A stretch of DNA of 64,000 nucleotides, taken from the NCBI GenBank assembly GCA_013416795.1, contig RQSC01000032.1, positions 89,437 to 153,436 of the forward strand. The letters run 5' to 3'. Below, in pieces: positions 9,003 through 19,581 of the stretch (positions are counted from its first letter, which is position 1; every line of letters starts with the position of its first letter). This DNA comes from Prasinococcaceae sp. CCMP 1430. Its lineage: Eukaryota; Prasinodermophyta; Palmophyllophyceae; Prasinococcales; Prasinococcaceae. The notes beneath the pieces are model-generated. The model had not been told where the DNA came from and made no database searches. It worked only from the letters and a program-made list of their open reading frames with translations. The translations under genes and the position numbers were made by a program.

Positions 9003-10205
9003 TCACAGACCTGGAAGGTCGGGCATCTCCAGCATGTCAGACTCGGCCTCGAACTCATCCGAGTCGTCTGTCTCGGCGTCTACGCTTTCGATGAAGTCGG
9101 CGTCGTCGATCTCCCCCGAGCGGTCGCTGGCGCTCATGTGCGAGCCCACCATGTCCATCGATAGCGCGCCCATGCCGCCGGACATGCCCTCTGAGTCCCC
9201 GCTGTACGACTCCTGAGAGAAGTCTTCTTCGATGATTGACTCGCTTTGCACTTCGTCAGCGGCCGCTGCACTGTCGAACCCAATGGCGACCTCATCGCTG
9301 CCCTCGCCTTCCTCTGCGTCGCCACTCCCGTCGCCCACTCCCCCGCCGCTCGGGAGCGCGGCCTGCGCGTCGACATCAGCTGCCTCGCCGGTGGGCCCCT
9401 CTGCGGGACTTTGGGGCCCACCTGCAGGCGCTGAGCTGCCGAGGGAGGGTGCGTCAAGCGGTTTGCCGCCGAGCGGCGTCACCCCGAGCGGCGCCAGTGG
9501 TGCGGGCTTGCCACCCAGGGGCGCGAGTGACGTGAGCGGCGCAAGGCCTCCCTTTGACGCACGCCCCTTGACATCAGGAAGCGCGCCAAGCAAGTCCGCA
9601 CTGGTTTTCGGTGCTCGCCCGTCGCTTGCGTCCTGCGCCGGCCCTCTAGCAGCCTCTTGCTGCAGCGCCTGCTCCTGTTCCTGCTGCTGGTCGTCGTCTG
9701 CCGAATCGCTGAATGGCTCCTCGACTGTGTCCTCAAACTCGTCTTCGATGGAATCGTCGGTCGCGTCGTCTGCGCTGACAGCGGGGCCAGCAGTCCGCCT
9801 GGGGACGTCTGCGTCGAGCAGAGCGCCGAGCACCGTCACGAGTATCGGCTGGGCCTCATCGCTGCCGTCGATGCCGCATTCTGAGGCGATGCCTGCGCGC
9901 GTGAGTTGCGCCTCGCCCTCGGGCAGCTGCGCCTCGGCCGCGAGCACTTCCGCCGTGTGGCCGAGCCCCCCCCACGTGAGAAACTCGCGCACGATTGCCG
10001 CCGCGAGCGCCCCCCGCGGCGTCTCCACCGCCGCGGCCAGCCTGCGCGCCGCGGGCGACTTGCGTGTCGCGCCTTTGAAACCGGCCTTAGCGCGCTCCTC
10101 GACGGCGAGGAAGACGTTGGCGCGCACCGACGCTCGCAGCTCGGCGAGCACGCCGCGCCTCTCGAGCGCGGCCGCCACGAGCTCCTTCAACTCGCCGGTC
10201 TCCAT
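9003..10205 (-). CDS. FOP/CEP43 (FGFR1OP)-like centrosomal protein
   Basis: The first ~110 residues match the FOP N-terminal dimerisation domain with LisH motif. The start is ELKELVAAALERRGVLAELRASVRANVFLAVEE, followed after a linker by ALAAAIVREFLTWGGLGHTAEVLAAE. Human FOP/CEP43 and plant TONNEAU1 have the same plan. These proteins sit at centrosomes or basal bodies and are needed for cilium formation or microtubule organisation. The remaining ~290 residues are acidic and low in complexity: repeated APLGGKP blocks, then Ser/Asp/Glu clusters (SIIEEDFSQESYSGDSE). The start is the ATG at 10205, right at the domain edge. The gene is intronless, 400 residues, and divergent from the J-domain gene. 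Confidence 0.85.
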   Translation of the reverse strand: METGELKELVAAALERRGVLAELRASVRANVFLAVEERAKAGFKGATRKSPAARRLAAAVETPRGALAAAIVREFLTWGGLGHTAEVLAAEAQLPEGEAQLTRAGIASECGIDGSDEAQPILVTVLGALLDADVPRRTAGPAVSADDATDDSIEDEFEDTVEEPFSDSADDDQQQEQEQALQQEAARGPAQDASDGRAPKTSADLLGALPDVKGRASKGGLAPLTSLAPLGGKPAPLAPLGVTPLGGKPLDAPSLGSSAPAGGPQSPAEGPTGEAADVDAQAALPSGGGVGDGSGDAEEGEGSDEVAIGFDSAAAADEVQSESIIEEDFSQESYSGDSEGMSGGMGALSMDMVGSHMSASDRSGEIDDADFIESVDAETDDSDEFEAESDMLEMPDLPGL

Positions 10206-10817
10206 GCCCGCCGTCTCCCTCCGGCCACCCCGCACCCGCCACCCCGCACCCAACGCCCTCGCCTCTCCCTCCAGCGCTCTCTGCCCCTCGCCCCCACCAC
10301 AGGTCACCCCATCCCACCCCCAGCGGCGCGCGCGCGCACGCTCTGCGCTGTGCCGCGGCGGCCGCTGCCGCGCGCCCCCCGCCCGGCCGCGCGCGCGCTC
10401 GGGGAACCAACCGGCGCCGATTTGAAATTTGGCACAACCGCAACCGCAACCAACCGCCCTTGCCCGCCGCCACCAAAGTTCACCAAAACGAAGCCAGCGC
10501 TCAAAACATTCGAAGTCACATCAATTTAACCGACGGGATAGCCATCTCACCCTGACCCCGCCGCCTCGGATGGGCCCCACCACGTCGCACGAGCGGCACG
10601 TTTGAAATGGGGTTCGAAACGTTGCGGCGATGCGCGTGCGCCTCTGCGCCGTGTGTGGGCCAGTGCGCGCGCGGTGGGCGGGCAGTGGCTGGGCGGGCGG
10701 GCGAACGGGCTCGTTCGCGGTCGGGAGGGCCCGCACATTGTAAGGCGGGGTTGGCTCCTGTGCGTTCGACGCGCTGGCTTGGCGGCCACGGGCAGGTCGC
10801 GGCGACGGCCGCGCGAG
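10206..10817. promoter_or_regulatory. Divergent promoter region between FOP-like and J-domain genes
   Basis: This 612-bp space must hold the start regions of both divergent genes. It contains two copies of TTTGAAAT (near 10422 and 10601) and an imperfect CAACCG repeat at about 10436-10462. No TATA box is evident. The role is inferred from gene orientation only. Confidence 0.4.
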
Positions 10818-11624
10818 ATGGCGCCGCCGCGCTTCACTGCGCTCTACGAGCTGCTCGGCGTGCCGCCCGACGCGTCGGCGAGCGCGATCAAGAAGGCGTA
10901 CCACAAGCTGGCGGTCGCAACGCACCCGGACAGATGCGCGGACGCGGACGCGACGGAACGCTTCCAGAAACTGCAGGCCGTCTACGAGGTACTACGCGAC
11001 GCGGAGCGCCGTGCGCTCTACGACGAGACGGGCGCGACTGGCGAGGACGACGCGGGCATCCCGGGCGCAAACTGTGCGGACTTCGACGAGCTCAAGGCCT
11101 TCTGGAAGAGCATGCACGAGGAGGTGACGGAGGAGAAGATCGCCGAGTTCGCCGCGAGCTATCGCGGCAGCGAGGAGGAGGAGGCTGACTTGCTCGCCAA
11201 CTACGAACGCTTCGGTGGCGACATGCGGCGAGTGTACGAGGTGTCGATGTGCTCGGAGGAGGGCGAGGACGACGGGCGCCTCAAGGATTTCTTCGACGCC
11301 AAGATCGGGGCGGGGGACATTGAGGCGACGGCGGCGTACAAGAAATGGGCGAAGAAGGTCGCCAGCGCAAAGCCCAGGAGGCGGAAGGGCGCCAAGGCCA
11401 AGCAGCAGGAGCAGGCGAGCATGAGCGCGCTCATCGCGCAGATATCTGGCCGCAGCGCGGCGCGAGCAGCCGGCGGCTCGTGGGCGGACCGCTTCGGCGT
11501 CAACATGGACGACGACCCGCTGGCCTCGGACGACGCCTTCCTTGCGGCGCAGGCCAGGCTAGGCGTGAGCAGGGGAGGCGTCGAGAAACCCAGGAAGGGC
11601 AAGGGCAGGGCGAAGGCGCGGTGA
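10818..11624 (+). CDS. J-domain co-chaperone, DNAJC9-like
   Basis: The J domain occupies residues ~6-72: [21 protein letters not shown], the HPD motif at residues 36-38, and [24 protein letters not shown]. The following region ([50 protein letters not shown]) matches the conserved extension of DNAJC9, a nuclear J protein that is a histone H3-H4 co-chaperone. The C-terminus is basic ([27 protein letters not shown]). It is 268 residues and intronless, starting at the ATG at 10818. The DNAJC9 assignment rests on the extension and the nuclear-type basic tail. It could also be a related class C J protein. Confidence 0.85.
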   Translation: MAPPRFTALYELLGVPPDASASAIKKAYHKLAVATHPDRCADADATERFQKLQAVYEVLRDAERRALYDETGATGEDDAGIPGANCADFDELKAFWKSMHEEVTEEKIAEFAASYRGSEEEEADLLANYERFGGDMRRVYEVSMCSEEGEDDGRLKDFFDAKIGAGDIEATAAYKKWAKKVASAKPRRRKGAKAKQQEQASMSALIAQISGRSAARAAGGSWADRFGVNMDDDPLASDDAFLAAQARLGVSRGGVEKPRKGKGRAKAR

Positions 11625-11905
11625 GCGCCAGCGCGCTCCGCACCTCTCGCGCTCGCCGCTGGCGGTCATGTATCCCCTCGCTAGCTGGCACGCCCCGGCC
11701 CGCGGCACATGTACTCTACACCGTCTCTCGCACGCGACGCCAGCCTCCGCGCCGCCGCTCTGCGCCGCGCTACCCACGACGCCGACCTGAGCTGAAGGTG
11801 GTGTTGTCGTCGAGTTTGCTTTCGATTTGCCCTGATTTTTTAGCGAGCGAGTGCGCGAACGCGACCGCCGCCGCACACTGCGCGCCCATCGCGGGGCGCG
11901 CAGGC

Positions 11906-13726
11906 ATGGCGGCCATGGCGGAGACGCAGGCGCCGGCTCCGGCGCGCTGGCGCACGGCCGAGTTCGGGGCGTACTACGTGGTCGTCGCAAGCGCGCTCGC
12001 GTGGATGGTCGTGATGGGTGCGCGCGTGTCGGATTCGCTCGCAGCGCGGACGGGGCCTGAGGCGCTGCGCGGCGTGATGCTGCACGGCGCGTGGATCCCG
12101 GGGCGGCGTGTCGACGCGTCTGACGGGCAGTGGCGCGACATGCGCGCGGGCCTGCCGGCGCTCGTGACGCTGCTTGGCGCGCACGCGGCGATCTCGCGCG
12201 CCGCGCACGCGGCGGGCGGGCCGCGCGTGCAATTTGCTGTCCGCTCGGCGTTGAGCGCGGCGTTCGTGTTCCACCTACACGGCGCGCTCGCGCTGGCGCC
12301 TGTTGCGCTCGCGGTTGGCAACTACGCGCTCGCGAAGGGGCTGCACGCTCTCCACGCTCCGAGGGCCATCGCGATTAGCGCGCTTTGGGGCGTCAATGTG
12401 GCGATGATGTTGCACGTGTATGTGCACAGGGGGTACGGCGTGCAGGTCGCGGGAGTGCTCGCGTCGCTGTGGGGCGGCACACAAGCTGGGGCCGGAGCAC
12501 AGGCCGGCCACCTGCGCGCGTGGCAAGCGCGCATCACCGGCGTGCGCGACTGGCACGGGACGTGCTTCAATTTTCAGGTGCTGCGTATGGTGAGCTTCGC
12601 CCTCGACTACTGGGATGCGCGCCGTGGCGTGCGCGCTCGCGCCTGCCTCGAGGCGGGCTCTTACGCTGCCGCCGTCGAGGAGAGCCTCCCGGTGGAGGCG
12701 TATGGCCTCTCGACGTACCTGCTGTATATCTTCTACACGCCGCTGTACCTCGCTGGTCCGATTGCTACATTCAACGCGTGGGCCGCGCAGGCGTGGCCTG
12801 GTAGCGCGGGCACTCAGCCTAGCACCGTTGGCAGGAGCGGCGCTAGTGGCAGCACGGATGGCGGGGGGGGCGATGGCGGGGGCCGTGCTCTGGCGGATGG
12901 CCAGGACGCTTCCAGCCCGCGCGTGCGGTCCGCATGCTCCGCGCGGGCTGTTCTCACCTACGGCGCGCGCTGGGGCATGCTGCTGCTCCTGTTGGAGACA
13001 ATGACCCACTACCTGTATTTTAATGCGATCGCTACCAGCCCGAGCGCGTGGGACAGGGCGCGCAATCTGGTTGGCGCGGCCCCCGCGAGTGTGTTGTGCG
13101 CCTACTGGGTGCTCAACTTCATGTGGCTCAAGTTCGCAACTATCTGGCGGCTTTTCCGTCTGGGCGCGCTCGCCGATGGCGTGGAGTGCCCTGAGAACAT
13201 GACGAGGAATGTGAACGAATCGCTCGACATTCAGGGCTTCTGGAAGGGGTGGCATGCCAGCTACAACAAATGGCTGGTTCGGTACATGTACCTGCCACTG
13301 GGTGGCAGCAGGTGGAAGTTGCTCAATATGTGGCCCATCTTCACGTTTGTGGCGCTGTGGCACGATCTCGAGATGAAACTGTTTGCGTGGGCTTGGGCAA
13401 TGGCACTCTTTGGCGCGCCAGAGGTCATTGCAAAGACCCTCAGCGCGAGGCTACTGAGCGAGCAGGCTCGGGCATCCGACAGCTTCCGCTGGCTCACGGC
13501 CTTTGGCGCCTCGTGGTACATCGTGTTCTTGATGGCCGCCAACCTGGCGGGCTTCGTCGCAGGCCCGGAAGGCGCCGTTCGAGCGCTCAGGGATGTTTTT
13601 GTCGACGGCGGTCTGCAAGCCAAGCGCGTCGCTGTGGGTGCGATGCTCTTCTTGTTCAGCCTCGCGCATCTCAACCTCGAGAAGCGCGCAGGGGAGGACA
13701 GGCGCAAAAAGTCCAAGTCGACGTAA
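11906..13726 (+). CDS. MBOAT-family acyltransferase, GUP1/HHAT-like
   Basis: A multi-pass membrane protein of 606 residues. Hydrophobic segments are spread throughout, and the MBOAT signature is in the second half: [31 protein letters not shown] followed by the catalytic His in [19 protein letters not shown]. This arrangement is typical of Gup1 (GPI-anchor remodelling in yeast) and HHAT (protein palmitoylation) in the ER. An insertion of about 60 residues rich in Gly and Ser ([20 protein letters not shown]) sits in a loop. The start is the ATG at 11906; no intron is needed. The C-terminus is lysine-rich (RRKKSKST), compatible with an ER retrieval-like tail. The substrate cannot be read from the sequence. 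Confidence 0.85.
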   Translation: MAAMAETQAPAPARWRTAEFGAYYVVVASALAWMVVMGARVSDSLAARTGPEALRGVMLHGAWIPGRRVDASDGQWRDMRAGLPALVTLLGAHAAISRAAHAAGGPRVQFAVRSALSAAFVFHLHGALALAPVALAVGNYALAKGLHALHAPRAIAISALWGVNVAMMLHVYVHRGYGVQVAGVLASLWGGTQAGAGAQAGHLRAWQARITGVRDWHGTCFNFQVLRMVSFALDYWDARRGVRARACLEAGSYAAAVEESLPVEAYGLSTYLLYIFYTPLYLAGPIATFNAWAAQAWPGSAGTQPSTVGRSGASGSTDGGGGDGGGRALADGQDASSPRVRSACSARAVLTYGARWGMLLLLLETMTHYLYFNAIATSPSAWDRARNLVGAAPASVLCAYWVLNFMWLKFATIWRLFRLGALADGVECPENMTRNVNESLDIQGFWKGWHASYNKWLVRYMYLPLGGSRWKLLNMWPIFTFVALWHDLEMKLFAWAWAMALFGAPEVIAKTLSARLLSEQARASDSFRWLTAFGASWYIVFLMAANLAGFVAGPEGAVRALRDVFVDGGLQAKRVAVGAMLFLFSLAHLNLEKRAGEDRRKKSKST

Positions 13727-14129
13727 TATTAGTGGTAGTGGTAGTGGTAGTGGCACTAGACCAAATCCTTTCTCCCTCCAGTAGCAATGCTTCTCCGCGT
13801 CGGAGCGCAGTAGAGCCGCAATCGCCTCGTCGAGCGTCGCCGGGCTAGGGGGGAGCGTCGCGGAGCTACTCCAGCGCGCTCGCATGACGGGCGACCATGC
13901 TGGCGCGCCCTTCCCCGCCACGGGCCGCGGGCTCTGCCCGGGCGGCACCATCCGCGCCGCTCGCGCGCACAACACGCGCCTGCCGCATGTGCGGATTCTG
14001 GCGCGCATCCGTTCACGAATCGGAGGAATGACTGGGGGTCTGCCCCGCTCGCCACAGCGGCAGCTCGCCACGCGGGTGTGCCCGGGGAGGGGGGGGGGGG
14101 AGGGGAGGTGCCCGCCCCGCCCCGCAGCG
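13727..14129. repeat. Intergenic space opening with an AGTGGT repeat
   Basis: Directly after the MBOAT stop the sequence has four copies of AGTGGT/GGTAGT type units (about 13731-13754). The rest, up to the BTB gene, has a G run at about 14089-14106 and no convincing exon. Confidence 0.5.
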
Positions 14130-15872
14130 ATGGGCGATGCAGGGGCGGGGCGCGCGACGCGCGCGGCGCAGCGCGCGCTCCTCGAAGGGGGCTTCTGCAG
14201 CGACGTGGTGCTCCGCGTGGCCCGTGGCGGTTGGAGCGCGCCCGCTGGGGCTGCGAGGGCGAGCAGGTGGCCGCCCCCCACCAGCGAGGAGCCCACGGAC
14301 GGCGGCGAGGGCGGCGCGCTCGACGCGGATGCGCGCGCAGCGCTGGATGAGCTCTTTGCTCGCGACGCGTGGCCGCTGCACAAGCTCCAGCTCGCGCTCA
14401 ACGGCGACAGCGAGTACTTCCGCACCGCCTTCCAGGGCGAGCGCTGGAGCGAGAGCAGTGGTGAGGTGGCGCTTCCCGCAGACGTTCCGGGCGGGCGCGA
14501 GGGCGTCTGGCTGTGCATCATGCACTGCTATCAATACGACGCCGTCGCGGAGGCGCGCTCGAAGGGTCTCCTCTTGCATCTGCTCGCGGCAGCGGAATAC
14601 CTCCAGTTTGCCAATGGCGAGCATACACTCGTACGCTGCGCGCAGGCAGCCGTGCGGGAGGAGCTCGGGGCGCACGGCGCTGAAGGCGCGGCTGCGGCCC
14701 TGCTGGCGAGCATGCAGCCGGAAGCATTCGGGGCGAAGGTCGACGGCGACGTCGATGCTGTCGAGGCCTGTTGTGTCAACCTCGCCGAATCGCTGGTAGA
14801 GCTCGGTGGGACGGACAAGGAAATCGCGGTGCGCGGGGTGGTCGAGATCATCAAGGACCTGCCTACGGATCTTTGGCGCGAAGTGTTGGACGCAGACGCG
14901 ATGGCCGTTGCGACGCCAGAGGCGGTGGGGACCCGCGCAAACCTTGCGTGCTCTCTGCTGGCGGCTCGAGTCGACCTGGTGCGCGATGCGAACGCAGCTG
15001 ATCTGCAATACTTCGTCGAGGTCATACGGGCGGTGGAAGACTCGGACGACTTGTGCTGGGATGTGGAGGACGCCAAATACATCGCGGCAATCGGCGTCGC
15101 GATGGCGCGTCGCGGGAGTACTGCGGATGCCAAGCTCGTTGAGGTTCACCTCAGGGTGGGAGATGATGTCCGCGTGTCCGTCAGGACCGCTGATGCAGAA
15201 CACAACGTCGAGATGGCCTGCTCGATGCTGTCGGCCAACCTCGAGCTGCTGGTCGAAGACTGCGAGGCCTTCCACTTGCTTACGGCGCTGCCAGTCGCTC
15301 TGCTCGCCCGGCTCGCCCCTAAGGTTGCAGACCTGGATCTAGCGGCAAGCGCCGCATCGTTTGCCGTTGACCAGCTGCTGTACCGCGCACAGGAAGAAGA
15401 CACTTCGGCTCATCCAACCGCACTGGACATCCTGGCCACGTGCCAGGCGTACGACCTTGGTGCCCTGACTCCGCAAGGCCACGAGTCTCTCTTCGACCTC
15501 GTTGACGTGGCGGCTCGAAAGCTGAGCGCCGCGGGGCGGCCGGGTCCTGCCGCGGCAGAGCTGGGCGCGAAGCTTGGCGCGTTGGTGCAGTTTGAGCTCT
15601 TGTCCGACGACGCTATCGAGCGCGCGTTGCAAACGCCGCTACTTCCTGCGGCGAACATCGTGAGGTCGCTACTGCGTGGCAGACGGCAAAGCAATTTTGA
15701 GGGGGAGAGCAAGATAGCGAAAGAGCGGACCAATCTTCTGAGGGAAAACAAGATGCTAATCGAGAGGATTGGCAAGCTCGAGCGGGAGAACACAGCGCTG
15801 AGGGCGAAAGGGGGGCGGCGCACACCGCGCGTGCGCAGCTCGTACAACGGCGCGCGATTCTACCAGTACTGA
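14130..15872 (+). CDS. BTB/POZ-domain protein with C-terminal coiled coil
   Basis: The N-terminal ~170 residues read as a BTB domain with a Gly/Glu-rich insertion. It opens with ALLEGGFCSDVVLRV; the core is PLHKLQLALNGDSEYFRTAFQGERWSES and the end is LLHLLAAAEYLQFANGEHTLVRCA. BTB proteins commonly dimerise and act as adaptors for CUL3 ubiquitin ligases. The middle ~300 residues are helical and unassigned. The last ~60 residues form a heptad-like coiled coil (KERTNLLRENKMLIERIGKLERENTALRAK) and end in a basic, Tyr-containing tail. The layout recalls plant BTB-NPH3 proteins, which also end in a coiled coil, but I see no NPH3 signature. Start at the ATG 14130, intronless, 580 residues. Confidence 0.7.
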   Translation: MGDAGAGRATRAAQRALLEGGFCSDVVLRVARGGWSAPAGAARASRWPPPTSEEPTDGGEGGALDADARAALDELFARDAWPLHKLQLALNGDSEYFRTAFQGERWSESSGEVALPADVPGGREGVWLCIMHCYQYDAVAEARSKGLLLHLLAAAEYLQFANGEHTLVRCAQAAVREELGAHGAEGAAAALLASMQPEAFGAKVDGDVDAVEACCVNLAESLVELGGTDKEIAVRGVVEIIKDLPTDLWREVLDADAMAVATPEAVGTRANLACSLLAARVDLVRDANAADLQYFVEVIRAVEDSDDLCWDVEDAKYIAAIGVAMARRGSTADAKLVEVHLRVGDDVRVSVRTADAEHNVEMACSMLSANLELLVEDCEAFHLLTALPVALLARLAPKVADLDLAASAASFAVDQLLYRAQEEDTSAHPTALDILATCQAYDLGALTPQGHESLFDLVDVAARKLSAAGRPGPAAAELGAKLGALVQFELLSDDAIERALQTPLLPAANIVRSLLRGRRQSNFEGESKIAKERTNLLRENKMLIERIGKLERENTALRAKGGRRTPRVRSSYNGARFYQY

Positions 15873-18260
15873 GCGGCAGCTCGCGCCATCCTGGCGGTGC
15901 GTATCCTCGTCACAGGCGCGCGCGCCGGAAGTAGTAGACTTCGAGTTGGACCACTGGTGCATTAGAGAGGGCTTAATACTGTAGCTGTTGCGTAGCACGC
16001 GCTGGGGACCTGGCATGCCGCACTGTTGCCGCGCCGAGAGCTCGCGCCACGTCGACGCGGCGCCGAACGTTCCTCTTCTTTGCCATTTGGGTCAGACCCT
16101 GTTTCGGCGTCGCGTCGTCGAGGGCGGATGCGTTTTGATGGCGGATGCGTTTTGATGGGAATGCGCCGCGTTCTGGACGGGCGGGAGTGCACGGCGGCCG
16201 TCCCAGCCGCCGGGCAGCCGTCGGCGCACTGCCATCAAAATGAGTGCGTGCGAGCAGGCGTGGTTAGGGCGCAAGGTCGCGGCCGCCACAGGGTGGGCAG
16301 CGCGCGCCGCGGCGACGCGGCGACGCCGGCGCAGGAGGAGGAAGAGCGAGAGGGTCGCGGGTGGCGGCCTGGAGGGTGGAGAGGGAAAGCTGCACGCGCC
16401 CGACGCCGTTATTGCCGCCGATGCCGCCACCTCGGGGACGGCGCGGTCCGGGCGCGCGTCCGGCGGGTGGCGGCAGAACCCTGTGCGGGCGCTGGCCGGC
16501 TCGGCGCGGGGCGGTGTAGGCCCGCGCGCGGGTGGGTGCCTCGGACGGCGACGAGGTACGCTCGAGCGCGTACAGCCACCAGCTGACGCGAACCGCGCTC
16601 CTGGCCGTGCTGATCATAAACTCTAATCGTCCAGCTCACTACTAGAAGCGCCTCACTGCCCGGGCACAACATTTGCTTTCGTGCTCGGGCGCCGGGGAAA
16701 AGCTCAATGACGAGACTTATGCGTTCCACGTTTACACGTCCTATTCTGAACGGCCCTTTCTGTCGCCTGAGTGGCGCACGACTGCCCCCGCCGTGGTTGC
16801 GGCGCGGTGCCTGCCCTCCTCTTCCGGAGGCATGCCGCGCCGCACCGCGCGCGTGGTGCATGCGTCGCCAGCGCGACGAAAGTTTTTGGCGCGAGCGCCC
16901 CATGCCCAGCCAGCCTCAGCGAGTGCTGACCCCGGGCCGCCGTTCCCACGCGACCGCAGGCTGCTTGGCATGCAGGAAGCTAGCGCGCGCGCCGCCATGG
17001 GCCCGCCTCCCAAGCACAGCTGGAGGTACGCCGCACGAAGTGCGCCCGCAGTCGTCCGTGGCACCCTGGATGTGACGAACGTGCCAAAATATTTCTGACA
17101 CCTCTTGTACGAGGCGCATGTGGGCGACCCTTGCGCTGATGAACGGAGTATGCACCCAATCCGATCCTCGCTGCGCGGAACGCGCGCCAGATGTGCAGTC
17201 AGCGGGCGAGTGGGCTGACCCCAAGGGCTGTGCGCTCTGCATCGCAGGATGTCGGCGTGGAGCGCATGCGCGACGGCCTCGACGGCCGCAGGCTTCTTGA
17301 CGCATTGCGGCAGCCTCGTCTGAGGGTACGTGTTGCCACGCTGTTACGCGACACGCACTGCGCTGCCTGCCGCGATGTGCCCGGGCAATGATGAAAACCT
17401 CTTGAGGCTGTTTGTTAGAAGTGGCTTGCCACTGTGCGCATACCAATCACCAAATCGACTTCTTCTTCCACTGCCAGCCCTTGGGCGCACTTCGCGCGTA
17501 CTTTGGACGAAGCGAGCACGCGCATCGTGCTGACATGCAGCTCGGCCTGTGATGCGCGTGGTTGCTCCTCTCAGGTTGGTCCCTGGCGTGCCTCCTCCGC
17601 TCTCTCGCCCTCACCAGGACCGCAATGGCACCGGGCAACGCCCTGGCAAAGGTGTGTTTCCCCTTCGCCACGGTGCTTTGCACCGCTGAGCGTGCGACAC
17701 CTTGGCCTCTAGGTATCTAGTACTGTGATCCCTGATCAGATGCTTCAGAAAATTGGCCGACAGTGAAACGATGCCTTCTTGCGACGCGCGGGCGGCCACA
17801 CCATGCTGCTACGTGCTACTATCCGGCGCGGACATTGCCGCACTTGCGTGCATGCTCAATGCGTGCATCCGTGCACGCCCCGCTGCCGTCGCTGACGTCG
17901 GCCTCTGCCACATTTGCCACGTACTCAGGCATAGCCAAGACCTACGTGCCGACGCGGCACGGGTGTCGCTGACAAACACCTCAATTCGAGGGGCAAGCGA
18001 GGAGAAGGACCACGCTACGAATGGTGTCTTCCTGACACCGGCACTTTGGACTGGTCCGGGCCATCACCCTTCGCACCTGCGTTCCGATGCCTGCTCGCGC
18101 TGGTGTCGCCTCGTGTGTCGCGTGCTCGCGTGGCGATTGGCATCTTGTGGTGCATGGGTGCCATGGAGTGGGGGACGCGCGACACCGCGCGCGGTGGAGC
18201 AGCACATGGAGTGTGTGGCCTATGTTTACAAGGGGACGTTGCTCGTCTCTGCGCGGTAGA
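15873..18260. other. 2.4-kb region without a recognisable gene
   Basis: Open frames here on both strands are Arg/Ala/Pro-rich shadows without conserved blocks. The region is less GC-biased than the genes in places (for example 17400-17800). It contains one 17-bp direct tandem duplication and otherwise nothing I can name. It separates the BTB gene from the 3' end of zeta-COP. Confidence 0.5.
16123..16156. repeat. 17-bp tandem duplication
   Basis: GGCGGATGCGTTTTGAT occurs twice in immediate succession (16123-16139 and 16140-16156). No function is evident. Confidence 0.9.
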
Positions 18261-19076
18261 TCACTTGAGCAGCGCGCGGGCGAGCTGTTCGCGCGCCGAA
18301 CCAAGCGCCTGTGAGAAGGACTGCTCGCCGATGGGCGTGTCCTCAGCCCCCCGCATAGCCACACGGCTCGCGACGATGCCCGGGTCGGTCTCGAGCACGT
18401 TGCCCCCGTCGACGATCTCGTCGAGCACCAGCAGCACCAGGTCGAGATTCTCCAGCAGCGTGCGACGCTCCACCCCCGAGCGAACCAAGATCCCGATGGC
18501 CTCTGTGAGCGCCGTCAGCACGATGTTAAGGACCAGCTCGTTGTCCTCAGCATCGCCAACAACGAAGAACATGAGGTCACCGATGAACTTGTACACAACA
18601 ATCACGTTGTCAAACATGATGATCTCAGCTGTGCAGGAGTGCGCGAGACGGCAGGTGCATGCGTCAGCCGAGTGCGCGCGAAGGGCGTCGTGCATTGTGC
18701 GTGTGGGTGGGGGCGGGAGACGGGGTGAAAAGGGAAGGGGGGGGGGGTGAAGAGGGGGGGGCAAACGGCGTCGGCGAACCGGACAAGAGACAATACCGGG
18801 CGGGATTGGACTGCCACGGCATCAACCCTAAGAAGAGTTCGTACGCTATGAAGGCATGGCCTGGGGCGTCACGCCAGCTCGCGCCTGCCGCGCACGTGCG
18901 CGCTGACGCACCCTCCCCACGCGCATTCGTTCGGCTGGTCTTCGCATAGAGACTTTTCTCGAAGGCCAGCTGCTCGCTCAGCTCCTGTGACTCCGCGTCA
19001 TAGTACTTGACCGCAACTCGCTTGCCGTCCGAGTCGAGCACAAGCATCGACTTCACAGCCGGCGTCGATGCGCGCA
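18261..19076 (-). CDS. Coatomer subunit zeta (COPI)
   Basis: Zeta-COP, the small longin-fold subunit of the COPI coat for Golgi-to-ER transport. Two exons are clear: 19076-18912 and 18628-18261 (TGA), with a 283-nt GT-AG intron (18911-18629) splitting the Ala codon in NARGE|AEIIMF. The protein reads VKSMLVLDSDGKRVAVKYY, FEKSLYAKTSRTNARGEAEI, NVIVVYKFIGDLMFFVVG, ENLDLVLLVLDEIVDGG and ends EQSFSQALGSAREQLARALLK, a close match to plant zeta-COP over its whole length. The upstream exon boundary is a strong acceptor (pyrimidine-rich, then GCAG|TGCGC). If the missing exon ends in A, the join gives ATG followed by RASTPAVKS. That makes the distance from Met to the conserved VK the same as in Arabidopsis. 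The 5' exon is not located. Confidence 0.93.
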
Positions 19077-19581
19077 CTGCAACGCAGGCGCGGACGTGGA
19101 GAGAACGGCGCGGAGGACGACAGGAGTAGAGGGGTCAGTTGAGGGTCGCGTTGCAGGAGGTACACGCCTGCCGCGCGCTGCGCATGCGCTGCACGCGTGC
19201 TGGCGCTCGCGCTGATCGGATGTGCGGAGCGAACGCAGAACCGCACCCTCAACGCGCGCTCTCCCCGCGGGCGCGGGAGACGCCGCGAGGCGCCGCCGCT
19301 CGGCGCGCAGCGCGCTCTGGCCGGCGCCCCCGGCGTGCGCCTTCGCGTGCGGCGCGGCCCCGCCGCCAGCTCCCAACACCCCCTCTTTCCCAACCCGTGC
19401 GCTTTGATCTGCGCCCAAATTTCATCATCGAAGTTCCTGAAAGTCGTCTCGTTTTTCATCGTTCTTTATGGACGAAAATGCGGGAAGTGTGTGAATCCGC
19501 AGCCCGGCGTCCCCGGCCGCGCCACTCTCACCCCCTCCAGCGCGCGGGCGCGAGCAGCACGCGCGCGGCTCGCGTTCCTTG

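Noticed and set aside
11345-11905. N-terminal extension of the MBOAT frame through the J-protein gene
   Set aside because: This part is a shifted reading of the J-domain gene and its 3' flank. The conserved membrane protein begins at the ATG 11906.
15962-18259. Several open frames of 60-190 codons in the gene-free region
   Set aside because: Their composition is Arg/Ala/Pro-rich or His/Cys scattered, with no conserved motif. I saw no splice-consistent gene.
19372-19459. ATG-initiated frame (MKNETTFRNFDDEIWAQ) as first exon of zeta-COP
   Set aside because: No donor in the right phase joins it to the exon at 19076, and it would add residues absent from homologues. It may still be part of an upstream untranslated exon.
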